A stretch of DNA of 64,000 nt from Nitrospira sp. KM1 (GTDB taxonomy: Bacteria > Nitrospirota > Nitrospiria > Nitrospirales > Nitrospiraceae). Shown in pieces: positions 51,759-59,604 of this stretch. The translations under genes and the position numbers were made by a program. Positions within the stretch are counted from its first letter, which is position 1; the number at the start of each line of letters is the position of its first letter. The DNA lies in assembly GCF_011405515.1 (NCBI RefSeq), contig NZ_AP022671.1, positions 2,542,001 to 2,606,000 of the forward strand, in the 5' to 3' direction. Under the pieces are notes generated by a model. It saw only the letters and a program-made list of their open reading frames with translations, had not been told where the DNA came from and did no database searches.

Positions 51759-52321
51759 GAATTATACTAATCGTTCTTATCCTGATTGGCAATAATGTTC
51801 CGTCTGCATTTGCCAATACTCCAGCTCATTCAACAGTGCTAATCACCGATCCTGTAACTATAATCGCAGCTGTGGCAGGGGCTCTGACCGTGATGGGAAA
51901 GGTAGCAAAGCAAATTGAAGCTTGGTTCACAGGTAAACCGGAGAAACCTAGCTCTCCTGTTACTGCCGAACAGCAAAGCGGCAGCATCCTTGTAAAAGAA
52001 AATGGACAGATCATTGAGACCATTACATCTGATGAGCTCAACAGTTTAGATCAAAGAAGCAAAATGCTCATACGTGCGCTGAGCAAATCCATAGACAATA
52101 CATACGTCATTTGGGCTGCTGTTTATCCATATAGAAATGATTCTTCTGATCCCATTGTAAACGCCAAAACCAACAAGCAACTCAATGAGATTGCGAACAA
52201 TATGTGTTCAGATCTGACCCGTCTTCTAGACTATATAGAAGGTCTCGGAAAGAAAATGCCTACGGACTACACTTCTGTCCACCGGGTTTGTGAGGAAGTC
52301 GCTTCACGCCAGGGCAGTTAG
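51749..52321 (+). CDS. Exported hypothetical protein, paralog B
   Basis: This 190-aa protein has an N-terminal signal (IILIVLILIGNNVPSAFA). A second hydrophobic stretch (DPVTIIAAVAGALTVMGKVA) could be an anchor. Then comes the shared domain: LIRALSKSIDNTYVIWAAVY, PYRNDSSDPIVNAKTNKQLN, with Cys in NMCSDL and RVCEEV at the same places as paralog A. It overlaps paralog A by 10 bp; GTAAGGA serves as ribosome site. The pair plus RHH form a compact operon. Confidence 0.75.
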   Translation: MPIRIILIVLILIGNNVPSAFANTPAHSTVLITDPVTIIAAVAGALTVMGKVAKQIEAWFTGKPEKPSSPVTAEQQSGSILVKENGQIIETITSDELNSLDQRSKMLIRALSKSIDNTYVIWAAVYPYRNDSSDPIVNAKTNKQLNEIANNMCSDLTRLLDYIEGLGKKMPTDYTSVHRVCEEVASRQGS

Positions 52322-52524
52322 CCTATTCTCCGCCTTAATCAGCTCGTATTCTTCTTCGGGGCCGAGAGACGACCTCCAAGCCGCCGCCCAGCGAGGTCAT
52401 CTCAGCATTGCACCGCGGGCTTGCCCCTACGCTCTTGAACCGCTCGGATCCCTCATCATCAGGCTGAGTCAAAATGTTCTCGTTTTCGTTACAAAATGCC
52501 GATCGTGGGGTAGCTTGGCCGTCT

Positions 52525-52761
52525 ATGGCCAAAACCGTTCAGTATCACTACTACACGATCCGCTCGTTGCCCTGGCAATTGGTCAGCACCCACCAATGGA
52601 AACCACACATCGTGATTACGTGGCAGGATGATGGGAGAACGCACACACGGGAATTTTCCCCCGCAGTCACCTACCAGTCAGAGGAAGAAGCCGATGTCCA
52701 CAGCGTGACCTATGGTCAGCGCGTGGTCGATGGGAAAGTGCGCGGGCAATCCCTGACCTAA
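52525..52761 (+). CDS. Small hypothetical protein
   Basis: This 78-aa soluble protein from ATG 52525 (MAKTVQYHYYTIRSLPWQLV, then KPHIVITWQDDGRTHTREFS) is rich in aromatic and polar residues, with a beta pattern. No domain recognised; an upstream in-frame ATG at 52474 is less likely. It precedes a MarR-type gene on the same strand. Confidence 0.55.
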   Translation: MAKTVQYHYYTIRSLPWQLVSTHQWKPHIVITWQDDGRTHTREFSPAVTYQSEEEADVHSVTYGQRVVDGKVRGQSLT

Positions 52762-52862
52762 GCCACAGCCTGGCATTCCGTCATCCGACCCTAGATATCC
52801 TCGCATCCTGCTCCGTCCATCCTGCTCTTGCGCGGCTGCGAGAGATCACGCATATCTAGGCG

Positions 52863-53234
52863 ATGGGACCACAACCGACCATCCTTGAACAGATTCTGCG
52901 TCTTCACGCAGAGCTTCGAGAGCGGTTGTCCCAATTTCGCCTGACGCCGCTACAGGCCGCTGTGCTCCTCTACCTGCACCGCCATCCTGACGTGGGGACA
53001 ATGCGACTCGCGGAGGCGCTCCGGCTGAAGGCTCCGACCACGACGCCCGTGATCCAAGACCTTTTCCGTAAGCGACTCATTACGCGGAGTGCGCCCACTC
53101 GTGACGGACGAGCGCGCCCGGTCACGCTCACGAACAAAGGAGCGGTGCTCATTCCGCAGATTCTGAAGAGCATTGAAGGGATACGACTTGAGGAGGCGGA
53201 GCCGGCCGACGAGCAGGAGACATCGTGGGGCTGA
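52863..53234 (+). CDS. MarR-family transcriptional regulator
   Basis: This 123-aa winged-helix regulator begins ILEQILRLHAELRERLSQFR, has TPLQAAVLLYLHRHPDVGTM and a wing with ITRSAPTRDGRARPVTLTNK, the MarR signature (D-x-R-x-x-x-v-x-L-T). It probably controls a nearby operon as a dimer. No ligand is evident. Confidence 0.85.
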   Translation: MGPQPTILEQILRLHAELRERLSQFRLTPLQAAVLLYLHRHPDVGTMRLAEALRLKAPTTTPVIQDLFRKRLITRSAPTRDGRARPVTLTNKGAVLIPQILKSIEGIRLEEAEPADEQETSWG

Positions 53235-53389
53235 TCACACGAACACGGAGAGATTCAGACACGTGGAGGGCACGCGTGCCCTCAACATGGGGATGGGCCA
53301 GCGGAGATAGATGTCAGGCCGACACTTGACGTCTTGGCTTGCCACAAGATAATTAGCCTTCCTAATATACCGTTCGGCTGGAGGGACTC

Positions 53390-53671
53390 ATGGACGACTT
53401 TGACGCGCTGCTCTCATCACTCGAAGAACCGGACCCGTCCAGTAAGAATACCCTGTGCGACATCATCCTGGATCTGTGCCGGGACAATGCCGCCGTGAAC
53501 GTGATGGAACGGGAGGTCCCTGAGGTCTCATCCGAACTTCGCACGCTCCTGGTTCAAGACATTGTTCAATTGTTCATGACCCACCAGCTGACGAGTGATC
53601 AGTCGATTTACCTGCTCGATGAGGTGCGTCGCGTGATTGAACCACGGCATGCACAGCCGGCCAGGCGTTGA
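53390..53671 (+). CDS. Small acidic hypothetical protein
   Basis: This 93-aa protein from ATG 53390, with GGAGG 7 bp upstream, is acidic and helical (DDFDALLSSLEEPDPSSKNT, TLLVQDIVQLFMTHQLTSDQ). No family recognised. It converges with the next minus-strand operon. Confidence 0.6.
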   Translation: MDDFDALLSSLEEPDPSSKNTLCDIILDLCRDNAAVNVMEREVPEVSSELRTLLVQDIVQLFMTHQLTSDQSIYLLDEVRRVIEPRHAQPARR

Positions 53672-53723
53672 GGCCGCGCCGACAGATCGCGACAGAGCTG
53701 CATCCCTACGATTAAGAGAACGT

Positions 53724-54323
53724 CTAAGCACCAGAGGATCGTGGATATAGTTGAGACGATAATTCCTCCTCTGTTGGCCGTCCAAAGTGATTTGCCACCT
53801 TAAGCTTAAATGAAATTCGACATTCATCGGTCATCTGAAGGCGTTTATTTTTAAGGGCAATGGGATAATCATCCTGGTGGATGGAGAAAACTCTATTGAG
53901 GTTAACGAAGCTTGGCTCAGATATGAGATCGGTAGGTTCAATGTAAAAAAAGTTGGAATAGTCCGTCAAATTGTTCTGTTGAAATTTGGCTGTCTCGGAA
54001 GCATCTTTTGCGATTCGTAGAATGCGAAATGGCTCAATTGGAGCAATGACGAATGAAGGGGCTTCCAATTTCCCGTTTCTACCTTCTACATCGCAGCATT
54101 GAGAGACAACGATTGTAAGACTAGGCAGGAACTTAACGATTCCCTGAAAGTATTTTGTGTTTACCAGGGTGGGAGTGAGGCGAAGTGTTTCAGTAGAAGA
54201 GGAGTCTTCTCCTGTCAGTTTCCCAATTAGTTCGAGATCTCTGTTCTTTATAAACGGAACGTATAGACCGGAGATTATGTCGCCCTGCCGTAAGGCATTC
54301 TGGTCAGGAGAAGCAGTAAACAT
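53724..54323 (-). CDS. Hypothetical protein, third gene of TIGR04255-type operon
   Basis: This 199-aa protein begins with a LRQGDIISGLYVPF box and has SLTIVVSQCCDVEGRNGKLE, a Cys-Cys-Asp block that recalls uncharacterised RQGDI/SQxCD proteins of accessory regions. No catalytic family can be named. It starts 30 bp after the 170-aa gene and is probably the last gene of the operon. Confidence 0.65.
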   Translation of the reverse strand: MFTASPDQNALRQGDIISGLYVPFIKNRDLELIGKLTGEDSSSTETLRLTPTLVNTKYFQGIVKFLPSLTIVVSQCCDVEGRNGKLEAPSFVIAPIEPFRILRIAKDASETAKFQQNNLTDYSNFFYIEPTDLISEPSFVNLNRVFSIHQDDYPIALKNKRLQMTDECRISFKLKVANHFGRPTEEELSSQLYPRSSGA

Positions 54324-54353
54324 ATTTTATAGTGGCATAGTCTCCATTCCTTT

Positions 54354-54866
54354 TCATTCTATGTAAAGATTTCCATGCTTTTCCTTGTCTGGTTTGAAGC
54401 GGCTCGCAACCTCTAAAAAGGCCTGAGAGACCTGTGGAGAGGCGTGGCGGAATGAGAATATTACCTCATCGTCCTGGACGGTACCGTACCGCGTTTCTCT
54501 TTCGAGGTCTCCCGTGAAGGTCAACGATCCTGTTGGCAAAACCTCCGGTTGCCAGAGTCGTTCATGCAAAGAATTGCTTAAAGCGGTATATATCTGGCGC
54601 CTGGAGATAGTCCCAGCTTGGAACAACTGATCAACAGCCAGAGCCAATGCGTCAACAAAGGTGTGGGCAAGTTGCTGAACGAAATCCCTCGACTCAGGGT
54701 ATCTCGGTTTAGTAGCTCTCCAGCCAGCCGTTCCCTCTTCATAATGGAGCTCGCTCAGCGCTTCGTCTGCCCCGACAAAATCTTCGAATTCAAATCCTGT
54801 TCTGGTACGACCGCCTGTCCGATCGGTTGTTATGCTCCGCAAATGAAACTCTAATAAATCATTCAC
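54354..54866 (-). CDS. Hypothetical protein, second gene of TIGR04255-type operon
   Basis: This 170-aa soluble protein begins MNDLLEFHLRSITTDRTGGR and has helical parts (AHTFVDALALAVDQLFQAGT, ISRRQIYTALSNSLHERLWQ). ATG overlaps the TIGR04255-type gene's stop by 4 bp, so the two are translationally coupled and may interact. No domain recognised. Confidence 0.65.
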   Translation of the reverse strand: MNDLLEFHLRSITTDRTGGRTRTGFEFEDFVGADEALSELHYEEGTAGWRATKPRYPESRDFVQQLAHTFVDALALAVDQLFQAGTISRRQIYTALSNSLHERLWQPEVLPTGSLTFTGDLERETRYGTVQDDEVIFSFRHASPQVSQAFLEVASRFKPDKEKHGNLYIE

Positions 54867-55582
54867 GATTGCCCCCTCATCACCTTTTTATATTCGGCAG
54901 TGATATGGCTTAGGAATTCGAGTTGGATCTGATGATGTAGTTCTGCAGATGTTTTCCTTAAATCTTCAAGAGGGCAATCGCTTAAAACATAGGCATCAAG
55001 ATCCAGCAGATAGACTGCTCCAGGTTGATCCGGCGGTTTTCCCGAGAATGCGGTTCTTAACGTAATGAGGCATCCCGGCTTCTTCATAGTGACTTCGAGA
55101 GAAAATTTCATTGGGCCGGTTTGGGTCGCTCGCTTGATATCGAAAAATGGATTGATAAAGTTAGTGATTTTGTAGGTTAGGCCCTCTCTAGGCACTTCAA
55201 TATTGTTGACGTATCTCAGCCCCACACGCTGACAGTGGGTGATTTCGAATAAGTTGCAGACTTCTTTTGTAAGCTGTAATGCTTCGGCTTGGAACAATTC
55301 AAAAGTCTCATACTTAGTGAACAGTATTATTAGCCGATCTTCGCCAATTCTTATTGACCGCGTCCCCTCCACGTTCCAGAATGTATAGAGCTTAGCTAGA
55401 GAGCCTTCAATTAGCTCGATTTCATCTTTTTGAAATTTGGGATATGTGTCCTTGAGCTTCTTTTGTACAACACAAAGATCCCTTTGCACTTGTAGATTGA
55501 AAGGATAGCGTATTTCAAATGCTACCTGCTTCAATGGATTGAATGGAAAAACTTCATCAATGGCGTCCTGGTCAATCACCAA
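54863..55582 (-). CDS. TIGR04255-type family protein
   Basis: This 239-aa protein matches by eye the sporadically distributed TIGR04255 family: the opening FPFNPLKQVAFEIRYPFNLQ, CQRVGLRYVNNIEV, and a C-terminal helix ending EFLSHITAEYKKVM. These proteins are of unknown function and turn up in accessory and defence-rich regions with varying partners. The operon is clearly AT-rich, supporting acquisition. A distinct promoter was not found in the 120 bp upstream. Confidence 0.75.
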   Translation of the reverse strand: MVIDQDAIDEVFPFNPLKQVAFEIRYPFNLQVQRDLCVVQKKLKDTYPKFQKDEIELIEGSLAKLYTFWNVEGTRSIRIGEDRLIILFTKYETFELFQAEALQLTKEVCNLFEITHCQRVGLRYVNNIEVPREGLTYKITNFINPFFDIKRATQTGPMKFSLEVTMKKPGCLITLRTAFSGKPPDQPGAVYLLDLDAYVLSDCPLEDLRKTSAELHHQIQLEFLSHITAEYKKVMRGQS

Positions 55583-55705
55583 ACACCTCCAGTGGATAGT
55601 CTAGCCTCCCCACATTGACCATTTGAAGGGCCTCCCGCCTCTCAAACATTAGCTGATTGCGCCAGAATATCAATAATGTACGGGATCTCTGTGGAGACAA
55701 GCCCG

Positions 55706-55885
55706 TCATCGGGAATCTCGGCCCTTGTCTTTGTATTTCTTGAGGAGGTCGCGGATGGCTTCTTCGACCAGATCATTTACCCATTGCTCCTCGTCTACTG
55801 ATAAATGCTGGAGTTCCTTATACAGACTCTTGTTTAGACGGAGCCCATATGTTTTCCGTGACGAGTCGGGCTTGTCGGGGGGCAT
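55706..55885 (-). CDS. Small RHH-like protein
   Basis: This 59-aa protein from ATG 55885 (MPPDKPDSSRKTYGLRLNKS, then LVEEAIRDLLKKYKDKG) has a short strand then two helices, in Arc/RHH style. It shares EEAIRDLLKKYK with the protein at 50914-51084. It could be an antitoxin-like or autoregulatory protein, but no partner is adjacent. Confidence 0.6.
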   Translation of the reverse strand: MPPDKPDSSRKTYGLRLNKSLYKELQHLSVDEEQWVNDLVEEAIRDLLKKYKDKGRDSR

Positions 55886-56113
55886 GCATGCCAACAATAT
55901 GCTTGATCCATATAGCTAGTCAATAATATTGTTAGCTATTTAGTAGATGTATTTTTATATTTATATATATAGATATCTATATCATGGTGCCCAAGAATCT
56001 TTCCCGTGGGCCTCTTTATCTTCGCTTTTTGGCTTGTTCGTGTACGAGCTAGACTAACTATAACCAGACCTTCAGACGGGGAATTGGTTGGCAACCAAGC
56101 CCTTATACCTTTG

Positions 56114-56205
56114 GTCGTTTATGTCGTTTTGGTTGGACGTCAAAGGGAGTCGCTGGGGTGGGGACTTCAGTCGTTTTTGTCGTTTATGTCGTACCCTGAT
56201 GTCGT
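56114..56205. repeat. Iterated GTCGT repeats with 9-bp spacing
   Basis: GTCGTTTATGTCGT occurs exactly at 56114-56127 and 56179-56192. GTCGT units start at 56114, 56123, 56170, 56179, 56188 and 56201; the spacing is 9 bp within each cluster. The cluster overlaps the 3' end of the PIN-like gene. It looks like iterons or regulator-binding sites. Confidence 0.65.
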
Positions 56206-56891
56206 ATGAAAATTTGTTGCGAATACGGCCTTTGCCCAGTAGGTGCACATCCAATAGCAGCTATTGCTTGATCTTGAATTCTGACACAAAACGTCTCTAG
56301 ACCTTGTTCATACCCAGCGTTGAGAAAATCTCTAGGAAGCCACTCGCTGTGGGCCAAGAGCTTACTCCGTGTATCGTCACAGTCTTTGACAGAAAGAACC
56401 TCGCACTGATTGAAGAGCCCCAAAAGATCAAATACTCTAATGACTGGTTTCGGCACATTCATATTAAGGTTGAGGAGCGTATTCAAGGCTTGAGCGTCGT
56501 GACTTAAGGCAGGCACCTCCAATGATACAGCTGCTGCATATGTGTACGCCTCACCTGATCCTACTCGCAATTCGTATTGCTGTCCCATTGCCTGTATAGC
56601 ATCCCACGTTGCCTGGATCGTGGTTGCAGGTAGTCCAGACGTTTTCAGATGGGTTTGGAGAAAGAGGGAGTCGAAGATTTTTATAACTCCCGTTTGCAGA
56701 ACCTTATCGAACCTAGCGCCTATGTACGCTTTGTATTTCTTATTTTGCCTGATCTCATTTTCGACTTCATGCACAATGACAGGTTGAATGCTATATCCTG
56801 AGCTCAATAGCTTCAACAAATTGTGTCGGTCAGTTAGTAGGAGCTGAATAGTAGCATCAGAATCACAAAGAAGGAGGGAGGGATTATCCAT
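56184..56891 (-). CDS. PIN-like domain protein (putative toxin)
   Basis: This 235-aa protein has a PIN-like fold suggested by LLLCDSDATIQLLLTDRHNL (first Asp), VIVHEVENEIRQN, and RVGSGEAYTYAAAVSLEVPA followed by LSHDAQALNTLL (Glu and Asp at the C-terminal acid positions). It follows the XRE-ImmA/IrrE gene after 15 bp, the same pairing seen in known ImmA-PIN toxin-antitoxin-like modules. The C-terminal 60 residues are extra. It would act as a nuclease if the acidic residues are right. Confidence 0.7.
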   Translation of the reverse strand: MDNPSLLLCDSDATIQLLLTDRHNLLKLLSSGYSIQPVIVHEVENEIRQNKKYKAYIGARFDKVLQTGVIKIFDSLFLQTHLKTSGLPATTIQATWDAIQAMGQQYELRVGSGEAYTYAAAVSLEVPALSHDAQALNTLLNLNMNVPKPVIRVFDLLGLFNQCEVLSVKDCDDTRSKLLAHSEWLPRDFLNAGYEQGLETFCVRIQDQAIAAIGCAPTGQRPYSQQIFIRHQGTT

Positions 56892-56906
56892 AGAATAGCA
56901 GAAACA

Positions 56907-58127
56907 CTATTCTGAATAGGCGGGAACTTTATCATTAAATCTGGAGTAGAAAGTTCCTTCATCTATCATAAGAAGTTCAGCAGCTTTGCTGGTGCTAACG
57001 TTTCCTATGCGGAGAGCATCTAAGACCCTGAGAATATATGAGGAAGGCAATCGCAGCGTTCTTGTGGGAATGGTTGTGTTACGTTTGTTTTGCCACTCTG
57101 GCTTAATGCCTTTCTTTCTTATGAATTGGCCGGCACTTAAGGCCCGCTCGGAAACCTTAAGCAGGTCTTCCGAGATCTCCAAATTGATGTAATTGTTACG
57201 CTCATCTTCAGAAATGAGTTCATTGTCAACTGCTGCAGATAGCACGGTGCGTTGTTCGCAATGAGTCATACCCACGAGCTCAGCGAGTTTCTTGGAAGAA
57301 AGTGCGTGCCAATTGATTCCTAGCTTAGATGTCATATGAATCAATACTTCCCTCGGCACTAAACACTCTTTAGCAAAAGCCTCGGCCCGCTCTTCTGATA
57401 AGGAAGGTATCAAGTCTTTAGCTTCAAGAAAATCGATGGACGCTCCTTCTGTGCATGCATCAAAGATTGCGTGCGCAAGTTCATGCAACAAGACATGGTT
57501 TCTTCTGAACCATGTTCCCTTGTATGTGTTGGAGAACAAGCAAGGGCGATCAAGGGATGTTGCACCAAGATAAAAACAGCAACCTTCTAGGTTGGACTTA
57601 GGCAAGGGACTCTCGATAATGAGAACACCTTTGCTTCGCAGATTTCCTCTGAAAAGTTCTCCAATTCCGCCATGCCCTTTTTCTAAACCCGTATATTGGC
57701 GGAAGATACGCGCTGCTTGGCGCCCCTGTTCTCTAGGCGGAGCTTGCTTATCAGTCTCACGGCGTATTGCCTCAAAGAGAAGATCCCAACCTACATCTTT
57801 GGTACTAGTCACCTGCTCTAGTTGATCCACATAAAATCCTAGTTGGCGGATCAACAGGACGCATTCACGATCAGAGTCAGTCAACCCAGCACCTCTGAAC
57901 TTGAACCATATGGCTGGCGTGATGTCGGCCTGATGACCCTTGATTCTCTTAGAGCTTCGTAAGAGAGTTGGTGCGACGCCGAGAACGGCTGAGAGACGAC
58001 GAACCATTGAATCAGGGATCGAACGTTGTCCCGCCGCCCATTGCTGCAAGAGGTCTGGGCTGATACCAAGAAGGCCGGCGGATGTAGTTGCGTTTAAACC
58101 AGCGGAATCTAGAATCTGCTGTAGCAT
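56907..58127 (-). CDS. XRE-HTH and ImmA/IrrE (M78) metallopeptidase protein
   Basis: This 406-aa protein has an N-terminal XRE-type HTH (TTSAGLLGISPDLLQQWAAG, QRSIPDSMVRRLSAVLGV), then an ImmA/IrrE-type zinc peptidase with the motif VLLHELAHAIFDAC (HExxH-like HELAH) and ERAEAFAKECLVPREVL. The C-terminal part may be a second HTH (LDALRIGNVSTSKAAELLMI). Such proteins act as antitoxin and regulator, cleaving a repressor or partner. It is upstream of the PIN gene. ATG 58127 has no strong SD. Confidence 0.88.
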   Translation of the reverse strand: MLQQILDSAGLNATTSAGLLGISPDLLQQWAAGQRSIPDSMVRRLSAVLGVAPTLLRSSKRIKGHQADITPAIWFKFRGAGLTDSDRECVLLIRQLGFYVDQLEQVTSTKDVGWDLLFEAIRRETDKQAPPREQGRQAARIFRQYTGLEKGHGGIGELFRGNLRSKGVLIIESPLPKSNLEGCCFYLGATSLDRPCLFSNTYKGTWFRRNHVLLHELAHAIFDACTEGASIDFLEAKDLIPSLSEERAEAFAKECLVPREVLIHMTSKLGINWHALSSKKLAELVGMTHCEQRTVLSAAVDNELISEDERNNYINLEISEDLLKVSERALSAGQFIRKKGIKPEWQNKRNTTIPTRTLRLPSSYILRVLDALRIGNVSTSKAAELLMIDEGTFYSRFNDKVPAYSE

Positions 58128-58754
58128 TTAATACCCATAGTATAAGCATTCATTAATTGACTCATAGCATGCATGAAGACTGCCTCTTCACGTGCGAAAT
58201 TTTTATAGACAGTGTCACCGTGATGCGAGGGAAATCACACTTACAAGTATAGGCATAGGGGTATGCTACGGCATGCCATTGGAAAGGCGGTAGCAATTTA
58301 TCATTTGAAAACAATCACTTCAAGATATTGCAGCTAGGCCTATTCGTAGTTGTTGTTACTCCCCAGCACACAATAGTTAGTATAGGTCTCACTTTGTGGC
58401 ATAGACAAGGTGGATCTACGACAAAATTTGAATCGATTCCCGCGACAAGGGATCATCCATCCTATATTGTCGATTTTGCTTCATAACCCCACTCTCTCTC
58501 CATAGCCTCTTGCGCGAATTCTTGGCCGACCCACGGCGCGCTTTGGGACACAAGCTCGTCGGTGAATACCGAAGGGGCGGGTGCCTGTCTCGGCCTCTCA
58601 GAATCGAACGCTGTGCGCAGGAGGGGGCATGGCTGAGGGGTGGGAGAGACGAAGCGAACCTTTTCAACACCGTAAAAAGTCGAGGCCGGGTACCGAGGAT
58701 CCGGACGGGAGAGGAATGCGAAAGTGGAAAGGCCGGGGGGGGGCTCCCTCTGCC
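58128..58754. other. Intergenic stretch, mostly gene-free
   Basis: The left part (58130-58430) is AT-rich and must hold the promoter of the XRE-ImmA gene. The right part is GC-rich, with a G9 run at 58735-58743 just after GGCC. Short frames on both strands have no family resemblance. I see no RNA gene. Confidence 0.5.
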
Positions 58755-59243
58755 TTAGTTGAGGTACTTTTCCATTCGAAAGTTGGTCATCGATACGCCC
58801 CTAACAGTGACAATCTGAGGGGCGATGCAATGGAATCCATGACCCTCAAAAACGGGGCGAGCGGTGATGCTGGCTTCCGTGTATAGACGAGTCAGTTTTC
58901 TTTGTCGAGCGACTTCCTCCAGGTAATCCAGCATCGCCCCAGCAACACCACGCCTTTGATGCTGTGGATGAACGTACAGCATGTCGATATGACCGTCATG
59001 CTCAAGATCGCAGAAGCCAATCACCCGCCCTAGGCTTTCCGCGACCCACGTCGCCTTTGCTTCACGTCGAGCCTTAAATTGCTCTAGGTCAATCAGCTCT
59101 GGAGCCCAAGCCATAACCTGCATTTCCGTATAGTCGTGAGGACTTGCGCTCCGTACTGAGTCACGGAATAGCGCGACAAGTGTGTCGGAATCGGCAACCA
59201 AAAATGGCCGTATACTTACAGGAAGCATTGCGCGCGAAGTCAT
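58755..59243 (-). CDS. GNAT-family acetyltransferase
   Basis: This 162-aa protein starts from ATG 59243 (MTSRAMLPVSIRPFLVADSD; a frame to 59291 is also open). The acetyl-CoA motif is IDMLYVHPQHQRRGVAGAML, with Q-x-x-R-x-x-G-x-A. RLYTEASITARPVFEGHGFH is typical of the C-terminal half. Substrate unknown. It is the last gene inside the island before the right repeat. Confidence 0.9.
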   Translation of the reverse strand: MTSRAMLPVSIRPFLVADSDTLVALFRDSVRSASPHDYTEMQVMAWAPELIDLEQFKARREAKATWVAESLGRVIGFCDLEHDGHIDMLYVHPQHQRRGVAGAMLDYLEEVARQRKLTRLYTEASITARPVFEGHGFHCIAPQIVTVRGVSMTNFRMEKYLN

Positions 59244-59398
59244 GGATACACAGAAGAGGATAGTCTCACTGGTCGATCGGGAGTCTAACAAGGGCCAATT
59301 CGCTGCTTCAATATAACGACGGGGCGTGTGTCTGGCTAGTCGTGGGGAGCCCTAATTGGCGGGGGGCACGTTGCCTTGAGGCCGGGGGGCTTCCTGAC

Positions 59399-59417
59399 TG
59401 TCATGTAATTGTCATGT
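59399..59417. repeat. Putative integrase arm-type sites (right)
   Basis: Two TGTCATGT copies (59399-59406 and 59410-59417), 11-bp period, about 120 bp inside attR. Except for one spacer base it is the same as the pair near attL. Confidence 0.6.
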
Positions 59418-59535
59418 GACTGCCCTACTCTCGCGTTGTCTGCTGTATCCTGGCGTATCGAGAATGACCGGTCTATACGATGGAAATGCAACGCCAGAAC
59501 ACAGCAAGCAACACTGAACCATATGCTGCGCTCCC

Positions 59536-59594
59536 TTCAGGGTCTAGCGCCCGCAAGGGTGTCCGGGTTCAAATCCCGGCTTCGGCACCACCCA
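59536..59594 (+). repeat. attR: 59-bp copy of tRNA-Leu 3' half
   Basis: Identical to 39046-39104. It contains the anticodon loop to CCA but lacks the 5' half of the tRNA, so it is not a working tRNA gene. Confidence 0.95.
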
Positions 59595-59604
59595 CCCATC
59601 CTGC

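Larger units (their letters stand above)
39046..59594. mobile_element. 20.5-kb integrative genomic island in tRNA-Leu
   Basis: A perfect 59-bp direct repeat (39046-39104 and 59536-59594) covers the tRNA anticodon loop to 4 bp beyond CCA. A tyrosine integrase gene starts right at the left repeat. Inside are satellite/phage-type genes (primase-helicase, AlpA-type regulator, PAPS-reductase-like), a second integrase module at 48.9-50.8 kb and AT-richer cargo at 50.9-58.4 kb. No capsid, tail or conjugation genes are visible, so it depends on a helper for transfer or is a composite of two elements. Confidence 0.92.

Noticed and set aside
56114-56205. GTCGT repeats considered as a CRISPR array
   Set aside because: Units are only 5-14 bp with 9-bp spacing, no spacers of uniform length and no cas genes anywhere in the window.
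58735-58743. G9 run as a phase-variation tract
   Set aside because: No gene start or credible promoter is near enough to be affected.
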